A stretch of DNA of 64,000 bases. Source: Catalinimonas niigatensis. GTDB taxonomy: Bacteria > Bacteroidota > Bacteroidia > Cytophagales > Cyclobacteriaceae. The DNA lies in assembly GCF_030506285.1 (NCBI RefSeq), contig NZ_CP119422.1, positions 2,604,001 to 2,668,000 of the forward strand. Direction: 5' to 3'. Both the position numbers and the translations under genes were made by a program. Positions 1 to 8,021 of the stretch are shown in pieces; position 1 is the stretch's first letter; each line of letters starts with the position of its first letter. The notes beneath the pieces were generated by a model. That model had not been told where the DNA came from. It did no database searches and saw only the letters and a list, made by a program, of their open reading frames with translations.

Positions 1-2697
1 TACGGGTTTCCAGTCCGATGCGTCAAAGGGTTGGTATGTAATATCCACAATGTTAATGTCATAAAACTTCTTCCAGTTTTCTCCCTGACGGTCCACCTGA
101 ATCATCCTGTTGGCTGATACATTCTGTACGATAAGTTCCAGCGTATTCTCCTGCTGCATCATCTCTTTGGGCAAAATGATTTCATAGGGCAGCGCCCATA
201 CCGTACCTACTTCCTGCCCATTCAGAATGACCTGCGCACTCTCTCTCAAACCTGTAAATTGAAGGCGGTAGGCTTCTACCGAATCCTGATCTTCAGGCAG
301 TGTAAAATGTGTGCTGTATTTTGCCTTGCCGCTGAAGTACTGCAGGCTGCTATCCGGCCAAGTTGTCCAGGAAGTAAGCGAGTCTATGCTGTAGTTTGCA
401 GCAAGATTTTCCGTATTACCTGACACAAAATTCACTTCCCAGCCTTCGGACAAAGAGACTTCTCCTTTGGGCGCAGTATAAAGATACAATTCTTCACTGC
501 TCAGAGGCTCATCATAGGTAAAAACAAAGCAGGAGGCTCCGGGAGGAAGTTGCAGGTAAATCTGTGTCTGTCCGTCGATCAAAGTCTGGTCTACCTGCCC
601 CCTTTTCCCACTGATGGGGTTTAAGATTTCTACAGCCTCGCTTTCTACATTCAGGCGAATCAGGCCTTCAGAAAATTGATTACTTAAATTGGAAATGAAG
701 TATAAATAGCCTTGTTCATGGCGCTTACGGATGAAACTCAGACCTTGTTGCCTCATGCTTTCCTGTCGCAAATCTGATTGTTGGGCCAAAGCTTCAAAAC
801 CATCAAGCACCCGCACCCGCTCTATTTCTTTCAACTGTGCATTGATACGCTGCAAACTATCTTCCTGTTGCTGCTCAGCAAGATAGCCTGAAACAGAAGT
901 CGGCAGATGTTCCATAAAAATAATGGATACACCAGCCTCTGCTAATTTGTGCAATTGTTCAAGACTTTCCAGCGGCAGATAGTCAACCGGTGGAACAAGA
1001 ATGCTTTGGTAGTGCGCTCCGTCTTCCAGTGCTACCGTTCCATTCTCATGCTCCAAAAGTGCCAGCTGGCGATCGGAGAGGTAATCAAAGGTATAGCCAT
1101 GGTTCCAGAGCTGCTCTGCCAAAGCGCCTACCGGAGAATCAGAAAACCAGTCTTCGTAATGATGCACATCCAGTTGCAAAAGCCAATTCCCTTCTTTCTT
1201 GGTCCAGAGGTCATGGATAGGAAAGTACAGCAGCAGATCACTGTCAGGAGCTGTGTTTTGTAGATAACGCTGACATTGGCTGATATAAGAGGTAAGTTGA
1301 GGGAGTTCATCCCAAAAATGGGAGCTTCGCCCAAAATTGGTGGAGGCATAAAATAGCCAACCGGGAAAGCCTGCGCTTTCAGGGGAGTAAGCCATGCCAT
1401 GAAAAAAAACATGATTGATACCTGCCGTAAAAAGCTCATCTATCTGCGGCTTCACCTGGGAAAGTGATACCTTAAAATGGTTGCCCAACCAGGTAGCCGT
1501 TTCCGAACTTACCAGCGGCTTGCCCATCAGATGGGCGGGCGAAGAGGCAAACTTCATCATCAGCGGACTGGGCCTTCCAAATTGTTCTTCTTCAAAATCT
1601 TCGTCAATCCTGAGGCCGGGAATGTTAAATTTACTTGTACCAAAAGACTCGGTTTCGGGCACGGCAGCCAGCGCATATAGGTCCAGAATATTCGCGGGAG
1701 AACCATGTGCCTGATTACGGGTCAATCTTCCCTGCGCTCTGCTCCAATCCGTCCACAGGCTGGTAAAATTTTCATACAGCAAATCCGACAATGTTTCGCG
1801 TACATCGTGCAAAGCCATGCCATGTAATACATTGGATGTATCCTGTAAAACCACTAAAATATCTGTCAGAGGATAGCCTCTCAGTCTTTCAAACTTCTCC
1901 TGAAAATCTGCTGACCAGTTAGCGCCGTAAGCCTCATAGGAATCGTGGTAAAAAGAACGGGGCGGAGCTTCAGCCATCAGGTCTTCCAGGGCGGAATCAT
2001 GGTGATGCAGATAAGATTCTACTGCTGCAGCATCAAAATAGTCCATCACCAGCCCTTCGCCTCCCGGTGCAGCACGTTTTACCTGCTGCCCGGTCAGAGA
2101 TTGACCCAACACCAGCAATGTCCAGTCAGCGCGTTCTACTGGCTGACGAATTTCTTCCTGCTCAGCAAAATGATGTATGGTGACCTGCTCTCCCTTCTCA
2201 TTCACTGCCACCACAGCCTCAATGGCTCTGAGTTTATGTTGCTGAAGTATGCTGTCTGTACGGAAAATGAGCTGATCCGTTTGGGGAAAATCGTAAGAGA
2301 AAAGTGCTACTTTCCGGGCTGCCTGTGCTTCATTGACCATCGGCCCTCCAAAAGGCCAGCCGGTGCCCAAGGTGAGGTCTACGCCCATGCCCAGGGAATC
2401 GGCGGTTTGGATGGTATGTTTGACCGCATTTTTCCATCCTTCACTTAAATAAGGGAGAAAATTTTCTTCTTCGCCTCTTACCCCATAAATCGGAATGATA
2501 TGCACTCCTCCCAGCCCTGCCTTCTGATAATCTATGAGTTGATCTGTAATGTCTGCTTCGGTCACTGCACTGCCCATCCACCACCAGTAGGTCCAGGGTT
2601 TGGATGTGTTTGCAGGTTCAAAATGTAGAGGATCTGTTTGCTCCTGGCAAGCCAGTAATAGGAGGCATGGCCATAGCCATTGCAAATACTGCTTCAT
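1..2697 (-). CDS. GH106-type glycoside hydrolase lipoprotein (3' end cut by window edge)
   Basis: The frame is open from the ATG at 2697 to base 1, giving 899 residues with the C-terminus missing. The N-terminus MKQYLQWLWPCLLLLACQ is a lipoprotein signal with Cys17 as the lipidated residue. It is followed by SKPWTYWWWMG and an alternating strand/helix segment ending in GLGGVHIIPIYG, which is the typical start of the GH106 alpha-L-rhamnosidase catalytic barrel. The visible end (a beta-sandwich with NGQEVGTVWALPYEI) matches the family's C-terminal carbohydrate-binding-like domain, so probably only a few tens of residues are lost. The family removes terminal rhamnose from plant or algal polysaccharides, and substrate here is inferred. 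It lies 2 bp behind the hydrolase gene at 2700-3503, so the two are probably cotranscribed. Catalytic glutamates were not assigned. Confidence 0.85.
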   Translation of the reverse strand, partial: MKQYLQWLWPCLLLLACQEQTDPLHFEPANTSKPWTYWWWMGSAVTEADITDQLIDYQKAGLGGVHIIPIYGVRGEEENFLPYLSEGWKNAVKHTIQTADSLGMGVDLTLGTGWPFGGPMVNEAQAARKVALFSYDFPQTDQLIFRTDSILQQHKLRAIEAVVAVNEKGEQVTIHHFAEQEEIRQPVERADWTLLVLGQSLTGQQVKRAAPGGEGLVMDYFDAAAVESYLHHHDSALEDLMAEAPPRSFYHDSYEAYGANWSADFQEKFERLRGYPLTDILVVLQDTSNVLHGMALHDVRETLSDLLYENFTSLWTDWSRAQGRLTRNQAHGSPANILDLYALAAVPETESFGTSKFNIPGLRIDEDFEEEQFGRPSPLMMKFASSPAHLMGKPLVSSETATWLGNHFKVSLSQVKPQIDELFTAGINHVFFHGMAYSPESAGFPGWLFYASTNFGRSSHFWDELPQLTSYISQCQRYLQNTAPDSDLLLYFPIHDLWTKKEGNWLLQLDVHHYEDWFSDSPVGALAEQLWNHGYTFDYLSDRQLALLEHENGTVALEDGAHYQSILVPPVDYLPLESLEQLHKLAEAGVSIIFMEHLPTSVSGYLAEQQQEDSLQRINAQLKEIERVRVLDGFEALAQQSDLRQESMRQQGLSFIRKRHEQGYLYFISNLSNQFSEGLIRLNVESEAVEILNPISGKRGQVDQTLIDGQTQIYLQLPPGASCFVFTYDEPLSSEELYLYTAPKGEVSLSEGWEVNFVSGNTENLAANYSIDSLTSWTTWPDSSLQYFSGKAKYSTHFTLPEDQDSVEAYRLQFTGLRESAQVILNGQEVGTVWALPYEIILPKEMMQQENTLELIVQNVSANRMIQVDRQGENWKKFYDINIVDITYQPFDASDWKPV

Positions 2698-2699
2698 GT

Positions 2700-3503
2700 T
2701 TATTCGTACTGACTTAAGATGTTTTTAACTCTTTCCATAGATTTGGCTTTCGCTTCTTTGCTGGCTTTGTCTCCTTGAGGATCATCGCCATTGCGCATAT
2801 AGGCATGACCGGCCCCTTTATAAATTTCGTATTCATAGGTATTGTCTGCTTTCTTCATCATCGCGGCAGTACTTTCAAGGGTCGCATTGACCCGCTGATC
2901 GTTCTCTCCATAAAAACCATAGACAGGTACACTGATCTGCTCAATGGCTTCATAGGCTTCAGGAGCAGTACCGTAGAAAGGCATAGCTACTACAATTTGA
3001 TCGCTATTGGTAGCAAAACGGAAGGTTTGGGAACCTCCCCAGCAAAAACCCATCACAGCTACCTTACCGTTGGAAGCCGGAACATCCGCAATATAAGCCC
3101 TGACTGCCTGAAGGTCTTGGGTGACCTGCTCCGGGTCAAGCTGGTAAATGGCATCACGAGCAGCATCTGAGCTGGCAAAATCACTGGTTTTGGGAGCATC
3201 TGCACTAAAACCGGAAAGCAGGTCAGGCGCAATAGCAATATAGCCAGCGGCAGCCATCTGATCTGCGAAGCTTCTTACCCAATCGGTAAGACCACGGTTT
3301 TCGTGAATAACAATGACCGCCAGGGCATCTTCTGACTTTTCAGGATAAGCGACAAAACTATGTACTGTGCGATCACCGGAAGGTACTTCCACCCACTCGT
3401 GATGGCGGGGAGAGTTTTCCAGTTGCTCTAGGGCAAAATCCTGGGCATGTAGCGCGCTGCTCGATAGTACATATGAGCAGATAATAGTGAGGAGATTTTT
3501 CAT
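2700..3503 (-). CDS. Exported dienelactone hydrolase family protein
   Basis: This 267-residue alpha/beta-hydrolase has an N-terminal signal peptide that probably ends at ALHA-Q (residue 20/21). The dienelactone hydrolase signature GFCWGG carries the nucleophilic Cys154, and Asp202 (ENDQR) and His233 (GAGHAY) complete the expected triad. HENRG (67-71) is the usual oxyanion-region motif. Family members hydrolyse lactones and small esters, and many Bacteroidota paralogues have unknown natural substrates. Position directly upstream of a GH106 gene suggests a role in trimming esters or metabolising sugar-derived lactones in the periplasm, which is inference. Confidence 0.85.
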   Translation of the reverse strand: MKNLLTIICSYVLSSSALHAQDFALEQLENSPRHHEWVEVPSGDRTVHSFVAYPEKSEDALAVIVIHENRGLTDWVRSFADQMAAAGYIAIAPDLLSGFSADAPKTSDFASSDAARDAIYQLDPEQVTQDLQAVRAYIADVPASNGKVAVMGFCWGGSQTFRFATNSDQIVVAMPFYGTAPEAYEAIEQISVPVYGFYGENDQRVNATLESTAAMMKKADNTYEYEIYKGAGHAYMRNGDDPQGDKASKEAKAKSMERVKNILSQYE

Positions 3504-3619
3504 CTTAGGCTAAGCTGGTTGGTATTACAAGAACCCGCTCAAGGTAAGCATTTAAGAAGAATTAAGAAAAAAGCCTTTCCGAAGGTCTAGCCAGGGAGAT
3601 GGAGTGTCAGTTCAATGCT

Positions 3620-3871
3620 TTATTCCTTTGCTTTACCAAAGTGTATGCAATACTTTACTTGCTTAGCATGCTCAAAAGAAGTTTCATCTACATAGGGAGA
3701 GCGTACATTTCTGGCAAGCGTCTCCCAGGCTTCACCATTGATACTACGCGCTATGGTAACGGCTTCCAAACAAAGTTTGTCAAAGTAAAGCTTGGGCTGA
3801 TCATGCTCATTAAATATGATATGGGCACAATCATGAGGTTTTTTGTGTATATGATTTTTAGTTTCTGTCAT
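3620..3871 (-). CDS. Small hypothetical protein, 83 aa
   Basis: I do not recognise a family. The ATG at 3871 gives a hydrophilic protein rich in His, Cys and charged residues (MTETKNHIHKKPHDCAHIIF...), without a signal peptide or membrane segment. A TTG five codons upstream (3886) is an alternative start. The composition is protein-like, whereas the overlapping plus-strand frame reads as hydrophobic low-complexity sequence, so I favour the minus strand. It sits between the hydrolase gene and a small lipoprotein on the same strand. Confidence 0.5.
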   Translation of the reverse strand: MTETKNHIHKKPHDCAHIIFNEHDQPKLYFDKLCLEAVTIARSINGEAWETLARNVRSPYVDETSFEHAKQVKYCIHFGKAKE

Positions 3872-3919
3872 GCTTATATAACCCAACTTCCCTGCTGAAT
3901 TGTTATATCTGACCGCTTT

Positions 3920-4114
3920 TTAGAGAATAATGTCTGCCAGCATATCCCGGTTTTTGAGACTATCGTTCTCCATTTCCTCTTCTTCCTCCAGCATTTCATC
4001 GTCCAGCATGTATTCTTTTTCTTCCTGATCACCGGCTTCATCAGAATCAGTAGCGGCAGGGGTACAGGCAAACGCTGCACAGAAAAACATCAGGAGGAAC
4101 AAAAGCTTTTTCAT
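3920..4114 (-). CDS. Small acidic lipoprotein, 64 aa
   Basis: The ATG at 4114 gives MKKLLFLLMFFCAAFAC, a clear lipoprotein signal with lipidated Cys17, followed by a very acidic tail containing a run of Glu residues (DDEMLEEEEEMEND). No family is recognised. The charge suggests a surface or periplasmic metal- or cation-interacting peptide, but that is speculation. An upstream TTG (4123) could add three residues. Confidence 0.6.
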   Translation of the reverse strand: MKKLLFLLMFFCAAFACTPAATDSDEAGDQEEKEYMLDDEMLEEEEEMENDSLKNRDMLADIIL

Positions 4115-4188
4115 ACCTGTCAACTTTAGGTTGAAAAATAAGCCTTAGCATACAAACTACATAGAGGATGTACGAAAATGCTTTGAAT

Positions 4189-5910
4189 TCAATTGACTTT
4201 CATACCGGTAGGCAGACACTGATTGATGGACAAACGCTGATCCATGGATGCCTGCATGGGTGCAGGAAGGTAAGCCGATGCTTTATCCGCCTGATCAGGA
4301 TGGAGAGACAAGTACTGCTCTGCTTCAGGAATCTCTGCCTGGTTGGGGTCAGCATTTTTCCAGCTTTTCAGGAATTGCTGATAGTACTGGAATGCTGTCG
4401 GACGCTCATCCAAGAGTTCAGCAGCTCTTGCCATGCCCATCAGGGAGGCGCTACGCCGGGGGGTGCGCTCCAGGGCTATTCCAAAAGCTTCCATAGCCTG
4501 TTCTGCTTCACCCATCTCCAACAGTACTTCACCATACAGTTCGTGGATAGGCTTAACCACATCCGGAGGACCGGTGGGTGGATTCATGCTTTCTTCCAAA
4601 GCCAGTCCTTCTTCAAAAAGCTTTTGGCTTTCCGCTATATTACCTTTGGCAAATTGCATATAGCCCTCTAGTGCTTTCTCATTGATCTCACAAAGCTTGA
4701 CATGATAAGCATCTTCCTTTTCCTGAAACAGTTGCCTGATCTGGGTCATGTGCTGTAAGGCCTCCCCGGCAGCCCTCCATTCTTTCAGTTTGACTGCACT
4801 TAGTCCGGAAGCCAACATCTGACTGCAACGCGCATAGAGGTTTCTTCCACTTTTACCTTCTATATCTGGGGCGGGAAGCAATTGCCATTTTTCTGTGTTT
4901 ACAATATAGTTAGCTTCCATTATGGGTAAATAGTAATCAGTAGCTCCCCCTTCTAATGTTTCACTTGCTTCTTTGATCTTCTGAAGATTTTGCTTAGACT
5001 TTTCAAATTGTCCGGCTTGCTCGTATCCATAAGACATCCAGGCCAGGCTGTGATAATCCCAATCTGCAATAGTTAAGCCTTTGTTTTTTACCCATTTTTG
5101 CGAAGCGGCAAACGCATTGATATTGGATTTGATCACCTCATCCCATAAACCTAACTGCACAAAAATATGGGAAGGCATATGCAAAGCATGGTTAGACTCA
5201 GGGGCAATCCTGGCATAAGTATAAGCGGCATCCAGGGCCATGGGCGCATGCAAAGGATCATCCAGTGCATGAATGAGATAGTGTACTGCACCAGGATGTT
5301 CGTCATTTTTAGCCAGTACCTTTTGCACTACTGCAGCAGCCTCCATACGTTCTTTCTCATTACCCTGATTGTTTCTCAATATCCCCAGTAAGGACAATGC
5401 ATAGAAAGAGGCAACTTCATGATCATCAGGATACTTTTCATAAAACTGCTTCATGAATTGCATGTACGCCCTGTCTCTGGCAAGCTTATCTTCTACATCG
5501 CTGTAGAGGATATCCAGAGACTGTAAGAACATTTTCTCTTTGTCAGATGCAGCTATCGCCTGTCTGTCCTTAGCAGTAGGCGCAAGTTCATTGAGCACTT
5601 CTAGTGCAGCTTCTTTATTCTGATTTTGCCAAAAAGTGCGGTTATGGCTCATGGCTTCTCCCCAGTAAGCCATCACAAAGGCAGTATCTACTTCACGAGC
5701 CTTCTGAAAAGCCTCCAGGGCTTCGGGATACCAAAAGTTGTGAAGGGCAGCCACTCCTCTCATAAAATGGGGCATAGCCTCTTCACTGCCTTTGACTTCA
5801 AAACTGATTTTACCCAGTGTGGAAGTTGCAGCCTCGGCGCTCTTCTCCTGTTCGGCAGGCTGGCAGGCAAAGACGAATAGGAATGACAAACAGGTCAGAT
5901 AGCGGTGCAT
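4189..5910 (-). CDS. TPR-repeat lipoprotein
   Basis: The protein has 573 residues from the ATG at 5910. Its N-terminus MHRYLTCLSFLFVFAC is a lipoprotein signal (Cys16). The body is helical, with tetratricopeptide-type repeats, for example ALEAFQKAREVDTAFVMAYWGEAMSHNRTFW near the N-terminus and AMEAFGIALERTPRRSASLMGMARAAELL near the C-terminus. The PEALEAF...YWGEAMSHNR pattern resembles a common family of exported Bacteroidota/Proteobacteria TPR proteins of unknown function. TPR arrays usually hold protein partners, so an envelope scaffold is likely. A TTG at 5919 is a less likely start. The gene appears monocistronic. Confidence 0.8.
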   Translation of the reverse strand: MHRYLTCLSFLFVFACQPAEQEKSAEAATSTLGKISFEVKGSEEAMPHFMRGVAALHNFWYPEALEAFQKAREVDTAFVMAYWGEAMSHNRTFWQNQNKEAALEVLNELAPTAKDRQAIAASDKEKMFLQSLDILYSDVEDKLARDRAYMQFMKQFYEKYPDDHEVASFYALSLLGILRNNQGNEKERMEAAAVVQKVLAKNDEHPGAVHYLIHALDDPLHAPMALDAAYTYARIAPESNHALHMPSHIFVQLGLWDEVIKSNINAFAASQKWVKNKGLTIADWDYHSLAWMSYGYEQAGQFEKSKQNLQKIKEASETLEGGATDYYLPIMEANYIVNTEKWQLLPAPDIEGKSGRNLYARCSQMLASGLSAVKLKEWRAAGEALQHMTQIRQLFQEKEDAYHVKLCEINEKALEGYMQFAKGNIAESQKLFEEGLALEESMNPPTGPPDVVKPIHELYGEVLLEMGEAEQAMEAFGIALERTPRRSASLMGMARAAELLDERPTAFQYYQQFLKSWKNADPNQAEIPEAEQYLSLHPDQADKASAYLPAPMQASMDQRLSINQCLPTGMKVN

Positions 5911-6163
5911 AAGAGCCAAAGTTTAGGTAAGGTACGCGAGTCAATCTATCGAAAGTAACCAACTTTTACTGATATTTCCAGTATTAGGTCTAGCTTTTAT
6001 TGGTTATTCGGCTATTGTAAGGCGTATACTTCTACTTTGTGAAAAGCAGAAAGGGAAACAAGTGGCAATAGTACTCACTTTTATATCTGGTGATGAAGCT
6101 TTATAAGAAGACTTAGCACAATTTTCAAATGCTGCTCACCATTACCTAACCTTCTTATGGTTT

Positions 6164-6892
6164 TTATGTAACCTTCAACTCCAGGCTTTCTGTAGATTTA
6201 TGATGCGTCAGCAGATTAACATACTCCATGTGGGTATGCGCCTGCTTCACACGCATGGAGCTTAGACTGATTGTCTGCAAACCGCCACTTCGGGTCATTT
6301 TAAAACCAACACTAGGATCTCCTTCTCCTCCATGCAAATGAAAATCCTGAATATTTTGAAGGGTAAACTCCTTGTCCAAACTCAGCCATTCTTCAAACCA
6401 TTGCTTACGCTTGGCCCGCATCTGTTCGTCATATAAAGTAACCGAAGACCAGATATGCGCCTGGCTACTGTCAGCCAAATTATGCTTCAGCAGATGACCA
6501 TCCCAGCGAATCTCATGCAATGTTTTTTGGCGTGAGTCACGCGCTATCTTTATCAGTGTAAAAGGTTCAATGTTGTCAAAGTCGTAGTCCTCAAGAAAAT
6601 CATCCACCTGAGGGTAGTCAAATGATTCTACAATGACTCTCCCTCTGCTCTTGCGATAGGGAGGTGTTCGCTGATGGTTGACAAATGCACCATTCAATAG
6701 ACAGGCGGCTTCGCCATTTTCAGCAATCAGTATCCAGGTGCCTCCTCCCTGCGGATCAAGAGGCATAAGCAATGTGCCACTTTTACTTTGGCTGAACGAA
6801 GGAAAGACAGCTTTTTCACGTGCCGTACTCTCATCGCGGTTAGATGTAAAGAGAAATCCATCTTGGGTAGGTAAATAGGTCAGTGTACACAT
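6164..6892 (-). CDS. NRDE/TANGO2 family protein
   Basis: The 242-residue product begins MCTLTYLP and carries SNRDES at residues 17-22, the Asn-Arg-Asp-Glu signature that names the family (DUF833, human TANGO2). The GGGTWILI and NRxx segments around residues 50-60 are also characteristic. The N-terminal MC start is compatible with an Ntn-hydrolase-like fold in which Cys2 becomes the N-terminal nucleophile. TANGO2 proteins have been linked to heme and lipid handling, but the bacterial function is unsettled. No signal peptide is present, so it should be cytoplasmic. It is followed downstream only by the TPR lipoprotein gene, 250 bp away. Confidence 0.85.
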   Translation of the reverse strand: MCTLTYLPTQDGFLFTSNRDESTAREKAVFPSFSQSKSGTLLMPLDPQGGGTWILIAENGEAACLLNGAFVNHQRTPPYRKSRGRVIVESFDYPQVDDFLEDYDFDNIEPFTLIKIARDSRQKTLHEIRWDGHLLKHNLADSSQAHIWSSVTLYDEQMRAKRKQWFEEWLSLDKEFTLQNIQDFHLHGGEGDPSVGFKMTRSGGLQTISLSSMRVKQAHTHMEYVNLLTHHKSTESLELKVT

Positions 6893-6944
6893 GATATTTA
6901 TGAAAGTCTAACCTATCTCAACATCATACCATCAGGACAGGTTC

Positions 6945-7250
6945 TTAAAAAATATTGAGATAAAATGCCAGCGCCAACAAGCCTGCTACTACTGCCACAC
7001 CAATGGCAATCTTAGCCCAAAGAGGTAAACCTGATTTTTTAGGCTGATCAGAAAGGATAAGTGTCTCTTTGAGCTGTTGCAAAAAATACAGTTCTATCCC
7101 CTGTAGTACATCTTTATGTACATGTACTGACTGGGCCAGTTCCGCATGCTCCCGCATCCGCTGCTCAAACTGAACACGCTCACTGTCCGTCATCTTTTCG
7201 TTTACATAGCGATCAATCTGGTCTCTATGGTTCTCCTGTGATTCACTCAT
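6945..7250 (-). CDS. Short single-TM protein, probable anti-sigma partner
   Basis: This 101-residue protein begins with a charged helical part (residues 1-75, including IDRYVNEKMTDSERVQFEQRM, reminiscent of anti-sigma ASD-like helices) and ends with one transmembrane helix (WAKIAIGVAVVAGLLALAFYL, about 78-98). It starts 2 bp after the stop of the ECF sigma gene. Size, topology and coupling suggest a membrane anti-sigma or sigma-associated protein with almost no periplasmic part. No zinc-binding HxxxCxxC motif is present. The function is inferred from position and topology. Confidence 0.65.
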   Translation of the reverse strand: MSESQENHRDQIDRYVNEKMTDSERVQFEQRMREHAELAQSVHVHKDVLQGIELYFLQQLKETLILSDQPKKSGLPLWAKIAIGVAVVAGLLALAFYLNIF

Positions 7251-7252
7251 TG

Positions 7253-7834
7253 CTATTCTCCATAAAATTCATCACCACTGTACTGATTTCTCAGCATATG
7301 CTTCAGTGTAGTAAGGCAGCGCAACTTCTGGGTTTTGGCAACATTCTCATTTTTGTAATTCATCCTTTCAGCAATGGAACGCATGCTAAATCCTTTGAAG
7401 TAAAACAACCTAAGAATAGTTTTGCAAGGCTCACCTATTTTTTCCATTAAGGTAGCTACAAAACGCTGCCTATCGCTACTGGCAAAATTATCCAAAGGTT
7501 CTGCGTACAGATTTTCTATCATCCAGCCTTCGTCATTATCTACTACAGATTCTTTTTGAAGTTTTTTTCGGAGGATATTCTTGCCAATGGCATAGAGGTA
7601 CGTCTTAAGAGAACTTGTCAGGGTTTCGAGCTTTCCTCTTATGATATTATGGTGCAGACATATGACTGCATCCTGGAAAGCATCGGCGGCAGTAGGTTCA
7701 TCAGTTTGATAAGTAGCCTGAGCCCACTGGATGAATCCACTACGATGCGCCTGATAGACGGCTACGATAGCATCATCTTCTCCTGCCTTGATTTGATCTA
7801 ATAGTTGCTGATCTTCAGTATTGGTTTCTTGCAC
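7253..7834 (-). CDS. ECF-type RNA polymerase sigma factor
   Basis: The protein contains a sigma-70 region 2 segment (FIQWAQATYQTDEPTAADAFQDAVICLHHN) and a region 4 helix-turn-helix at the C-terminus (ILRLFYFKGFSMRSIAERMNYKNENVAKTQKLRCL). I chose the GTG at 7834, giving 193 residues, because it places QETNTEDQQLLDQIKAG at the N-terminus as usual. The frame stays open to a TTG at 7879, which is also possible. It is translationally coupled to the short membrane protein downstream. Together they look like a signal-responsive sigma/anti-sigma pair, and the regulon is not visible. Confidence 0.85.
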   Translation of the reverse strand: MQETNTEDQQLLDQIKAGEDDAIVAVYQAHRSGFIQWAQATYQTDEPTAADAFQDAVICLHHNIIRGKLETLTSSLKTYLYAIGKNILRKKLQKESVVDNDEGWMIENLYAEPLDNFASSDRQRFVATLMEKIGEPCKTILRLFYFKGFSMRSIAERMNYKNENVAKTQKLRCLTTLKHMLRNQYSGDEFYGE

Positions 7835-7966
7835 AACGATACGTTTGCTTTGGAGAAACAAGTTTACGTTATATCGCAAACTCTATTTTCACTTTGTGTT
7901 TATTTTTTTGCAGATGTAATTAAAAGGAATTTCCACAAAAAATCAGCATGTAAACGAGTTTTCTCC

Positions 7967-7994
7967 ATAAAAAAACCACCCTATAGGAGTGGTT
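7967..7994 (-). terminator. Rho-independent terminator of the PBP1A gene
   Basis: On the minus strand AACCACTCC-TATA-GGGTGGTT (one bulge) is followed by a run of seven T. It lies about 30 bp after the stop codon of the penicillin-binding protein gene. Confidence 0.7.
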
Positions 7995-8021
7995 ATGTAT
8001 TTTATAGATGTAAGTTTTTGA

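Noticed and set aside
3599-3898. Plus-strand frame of 99 codons
   Set aside because: It overlaps the minus-strand hypothetical gene, and the translation is hydrophobic and low in charge, unlike a real protein.
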